From assembly GCF_031585635.1 (NCBI RefSeq), contig NZ_CP134195.1:62001-126000 (forward strand): 64,000 nt of DNA, written 5' to 3'. The translations under genes and the position numbers were made by a program. Origin of the DNA: Paraburkholderia sp. FT54 (GTDB lineage Bacteria; Pseudomonadota; Gammaproteobacteria; Burkholderiales; Burkholderiaceae). Shown piece by piece: positions 62,543-64,000 of the stretch; within the stretch, counting starts at the first letter, position 1; every line of letters begins with the position of its first letter. The notes under the pieces were generated by a model that had not been told where the DNA came from, searched no databases, and worked only from the letters and a program-made list of their open reading frames with translations.

Positions 62543-64000
62543 ACGCCCGCGCCGGTTTCCTCGCTCGACGGCCGGATGCGTTGAGCGGCACCAATTTGCG
62601 CGCCCTCGCCGGGCCGGTGCTGATCTGCATGATCCTCGGCATGATGATTTTGCCGTTGCCGCCGTTCCTGCTCGACCTGCTGTTCACTTTCAACATCGCG
62701 CTCTCGGTGATGGTGCTGCTGGTCAGCATGTACACGATGAAGCCGCTCGACTTTGCCGCGTTCCCGAGCGTGCTGCTGTTCTCGACGTTGCTGCGCCTCT
62801 CGCTGAACGTGGCGTCCACGCGGGTCGTGCTGCTCGAAGGCCACACCGGTCCGGACGCGGCCGGCCAGGTGATCGAGTCGTTCGGCCACTTCCTCGTGGG
62901 TGGCAACTTCGCGGTCGGTATCGTCGTCTTTGTCATTTTGATGGTGATCAACTTCATGGTGATCACCAAGGGCGCGGGGCGGATCGCGGAAGTCTCCGCG
63001 CGCTTCACACTCGATGCGATGCCCGGCAAGCAGATGGCGATCGACGCCGACCTGAATGCCGGCCTCATCAACGAAGAACAGGCGCGCAAGCGTCGCATGG
63101 AAGTCGCGCAGGAAGCCGAGTTCTACGGCTCGATGGACGGCGCGAGCAAGTTCGTGCGCGGCGACGCGATCGCCGGTCTGCTGATCATGGTGATCAACAT
63201 TCTCGGCGGCTTGATTGTCGGGATGGTCCAGCACGGCATGGACTTCGCGTCCGCGGGCAAGAACTACACGCTGCTGACGATCGGTGACGGCCTCGTCGCG
63301 CAGATCCCGTCGCTGGTGATTTCGACGGCGGCCGGCGTGATCGTTTCGCGCGTCGCGACCAATGAAGACATCGGCACGCAGCTCACCGGCCAGCTGTTCA
63401 CGAATCCACGCGTGCTGATCATCACCGGCTGCATTCTCGTGCTGATGGGCCTGATTCCTGGCATGCCGCACTTCGCGTTTCTGATTCTCGGCGGCGGTCT
63501 GATCCAGCTTGGCCGCACGATGAAAAAGCGCGCCGAGGAACGCAAGAACACGACGGCGCTCGTCGATGTCGCACCGGCCGCGATGGCGCCGGTCGAAAAC
63601 ACCGAAGCGAGCTGGGACGACGTGACGATGATCGACACGCTCGGCCTCGAAGTCGGCTACCGGCTGATTCCGCTCGTCGACAAGAACTCGGACGGCGAAC
63701 TGCTCAAGCGGATCAAGAGCATCCGCAAGAAGTTCGCGCAGGAGATCGGCTTTCTGCCGCCGGTCATTCATATTCGTGACAACCTGGAATTGCGGCCGAA
63801 CGGCTATCGCATTGCGCTCAAGGGCGTCGAAGTGGGCGTCGGCGAAGCGTATCCGGGTCAGTGGCTGGCGATCAATCCGGGCCAGGTCTCCGCCGCGCTG
63901 CCGGGCACGCCGACGCAAGACCCCGCGTTCGGTTTGCCGGCCATCTGGATCGACACGAACCTGCGCGAACAGGCGCAGGTGTACGGTTACACGGTGGTCG
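62539..64000 (+). CDS. flhA: Flagellar export gate protein FlhA, 3' end outside the window
   Basis: Starts at the ATG at 62539, overlapping the flhB stop by 4 bases, and remains open to the end of the window (~487 codons of a usual ~695). The N-terminal half has multiple membrane helices and the FHIPEP signature LLRLSLNVASTRVVLLEG plus GRIAEVSARFTLDAMPGKQM; the cytoplasmic domain begins near residue 330. FlhA is the core of the flagellar export gate and binds chaperone-substrate complexes. Confidence 0.96.
   Translation, partial: MNARAGFLARRPDALSGTNLRALAGPVLICMILGMMILPLPPFLLDLLFTFNIALSVMVLLVSMYTMKPLDFAAFPSVLLFSTLLRLSLNVASTRVVLLEGHTGPDAAGQVIESFGHFLVGGNFAVGIVVFVILMVINFMVITKGAGRIAEVSARFTLDAMPGKQMAIDADLNAGLINEEQARKRRMEVAQEAEFYGSMDGASKFVRGDAIAGLLIMVINILGGLIVGMVQHGMDFASAGKNYTLLTIGDGLVAQIPSLVISTAAGVIVSRVATNEDIGTQLTGQLFTNPRVLIITGCILVLMGLIPGMPHFAFLILGGGLIQLGRTMKKRAEERKNTTALVDVAPAAMAPVENTEASWDDVTMIDTLGLEVGYRLIPLVDKNSDGELLKRIKSIRKKFAQEIGFLPPVIHIRDNLELRPNGYRIALKGVEVGVGEAYPGQWLAINPGQVSAALPGTPTQDPAFGLPAIWIDTNLREQAQVYGYTVV

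Noticed and set aside
62362..63918. 518-codon minus-strand frame over flhA
   Set aside because: Antisense shadow; the plus strand is unmistakably FlhA.
1..64000. CRISPR array
   Set aside because: No direct repeats with regular spacers and no cas genes were seen.

Overview
The window is about 64 kb of GC-rich chromosomal DNA from a betaproteobacterium, most likely Paraburkholderia or Burkholderia sensu lato. The pointers are the flhDC-motAB-cheYAW-tar-cheRDBYZ-flhBA motility cluster, the DUF2844/DUF3443 gene pair, a gcvTHP-sdaA block behind a tandem glycine riboswitch, and an H-NS protein with the TWSGRG core. The assignment comes from gene content and recalled gene order, not from a database search.

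Layout. (1) 0-9.4 kb, all minus strand: a type VI secretion (T6SS) vgrG island. VgrG is followed by a large two-domain peptidoglycan-hydrolase candidate effector, a run of AT-rich genes for small exported proteins (probable immunity proteins), a PAAR-periplasmic chimera, a complete PAAR protein and a membrane protein. Recombination scars are visible, including a 73-bp relic of a second effector copy. (2) 9.4-11.2 kb: a scrap zone with a broken surface-protein end, a 5'-truncated IS4-type transposase and a gene fragment. (3) 11.3-26.2 kb: metabolism and housekeeping, namely a TPP enzyme, serine deaminase, an alginate-lyase-like protein, the glycine cleavage operon, an oxidoreductase, the Rep-type helicase and a dihaem cytochrome c. 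(4) 26.4-32 kb: tRNA-Arg(CCG), an outer-membrane protein, a CaCA exchanger behind a yybP-ykoY (Mn2+) riboswitch, a HAD lipoprotein, and a decayed and an intact outer-membrane protein gene. (5) 32.1-36.1 kb, minus strand: fliC, fliD, fliT, with a sigma-28 promoter ahead of fliC. (6) 36.2-45.7 kb: mixed single genes (aldo/keto reductase, rpsU, tag, a BadF-type kinase, HAD phosphatase, aqpZ, H-NS, a glycosyltransferase). (7) 46-64 kb, plus strand: flhDC, then motAB and the chemotaxis operon from a sigma-28 promoter, DUF2844/DUF3443, flhB and the 5' part of flhA, which runs off the window.

How the genes work together. FlhDC is the master regulator of the flagellar genes; MotAB drive the motor; Tar-CheW-CheA-CheY/B/R/D/Z form the signalling chain; FlhA/FlhB belong to the export gate that passes FliC and FliD. 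The Gcv system and SdaA together let the cell degrade glycine and serine. The T6SS island supplies a spike (VgrG + PAAR) with a cell-wall-degrading cargo and protective periplasmic proteins.

No wholly new system was found. The most informative observations are the effector/PAAR recombination scars in the T6SS island, the Mn2+ riboswitch on a CaCA transporter, paired palindromes upstream of flhDC, a 13-residue VELF repeat in the CheD tail, and a small frame translationally coupled to cheR.
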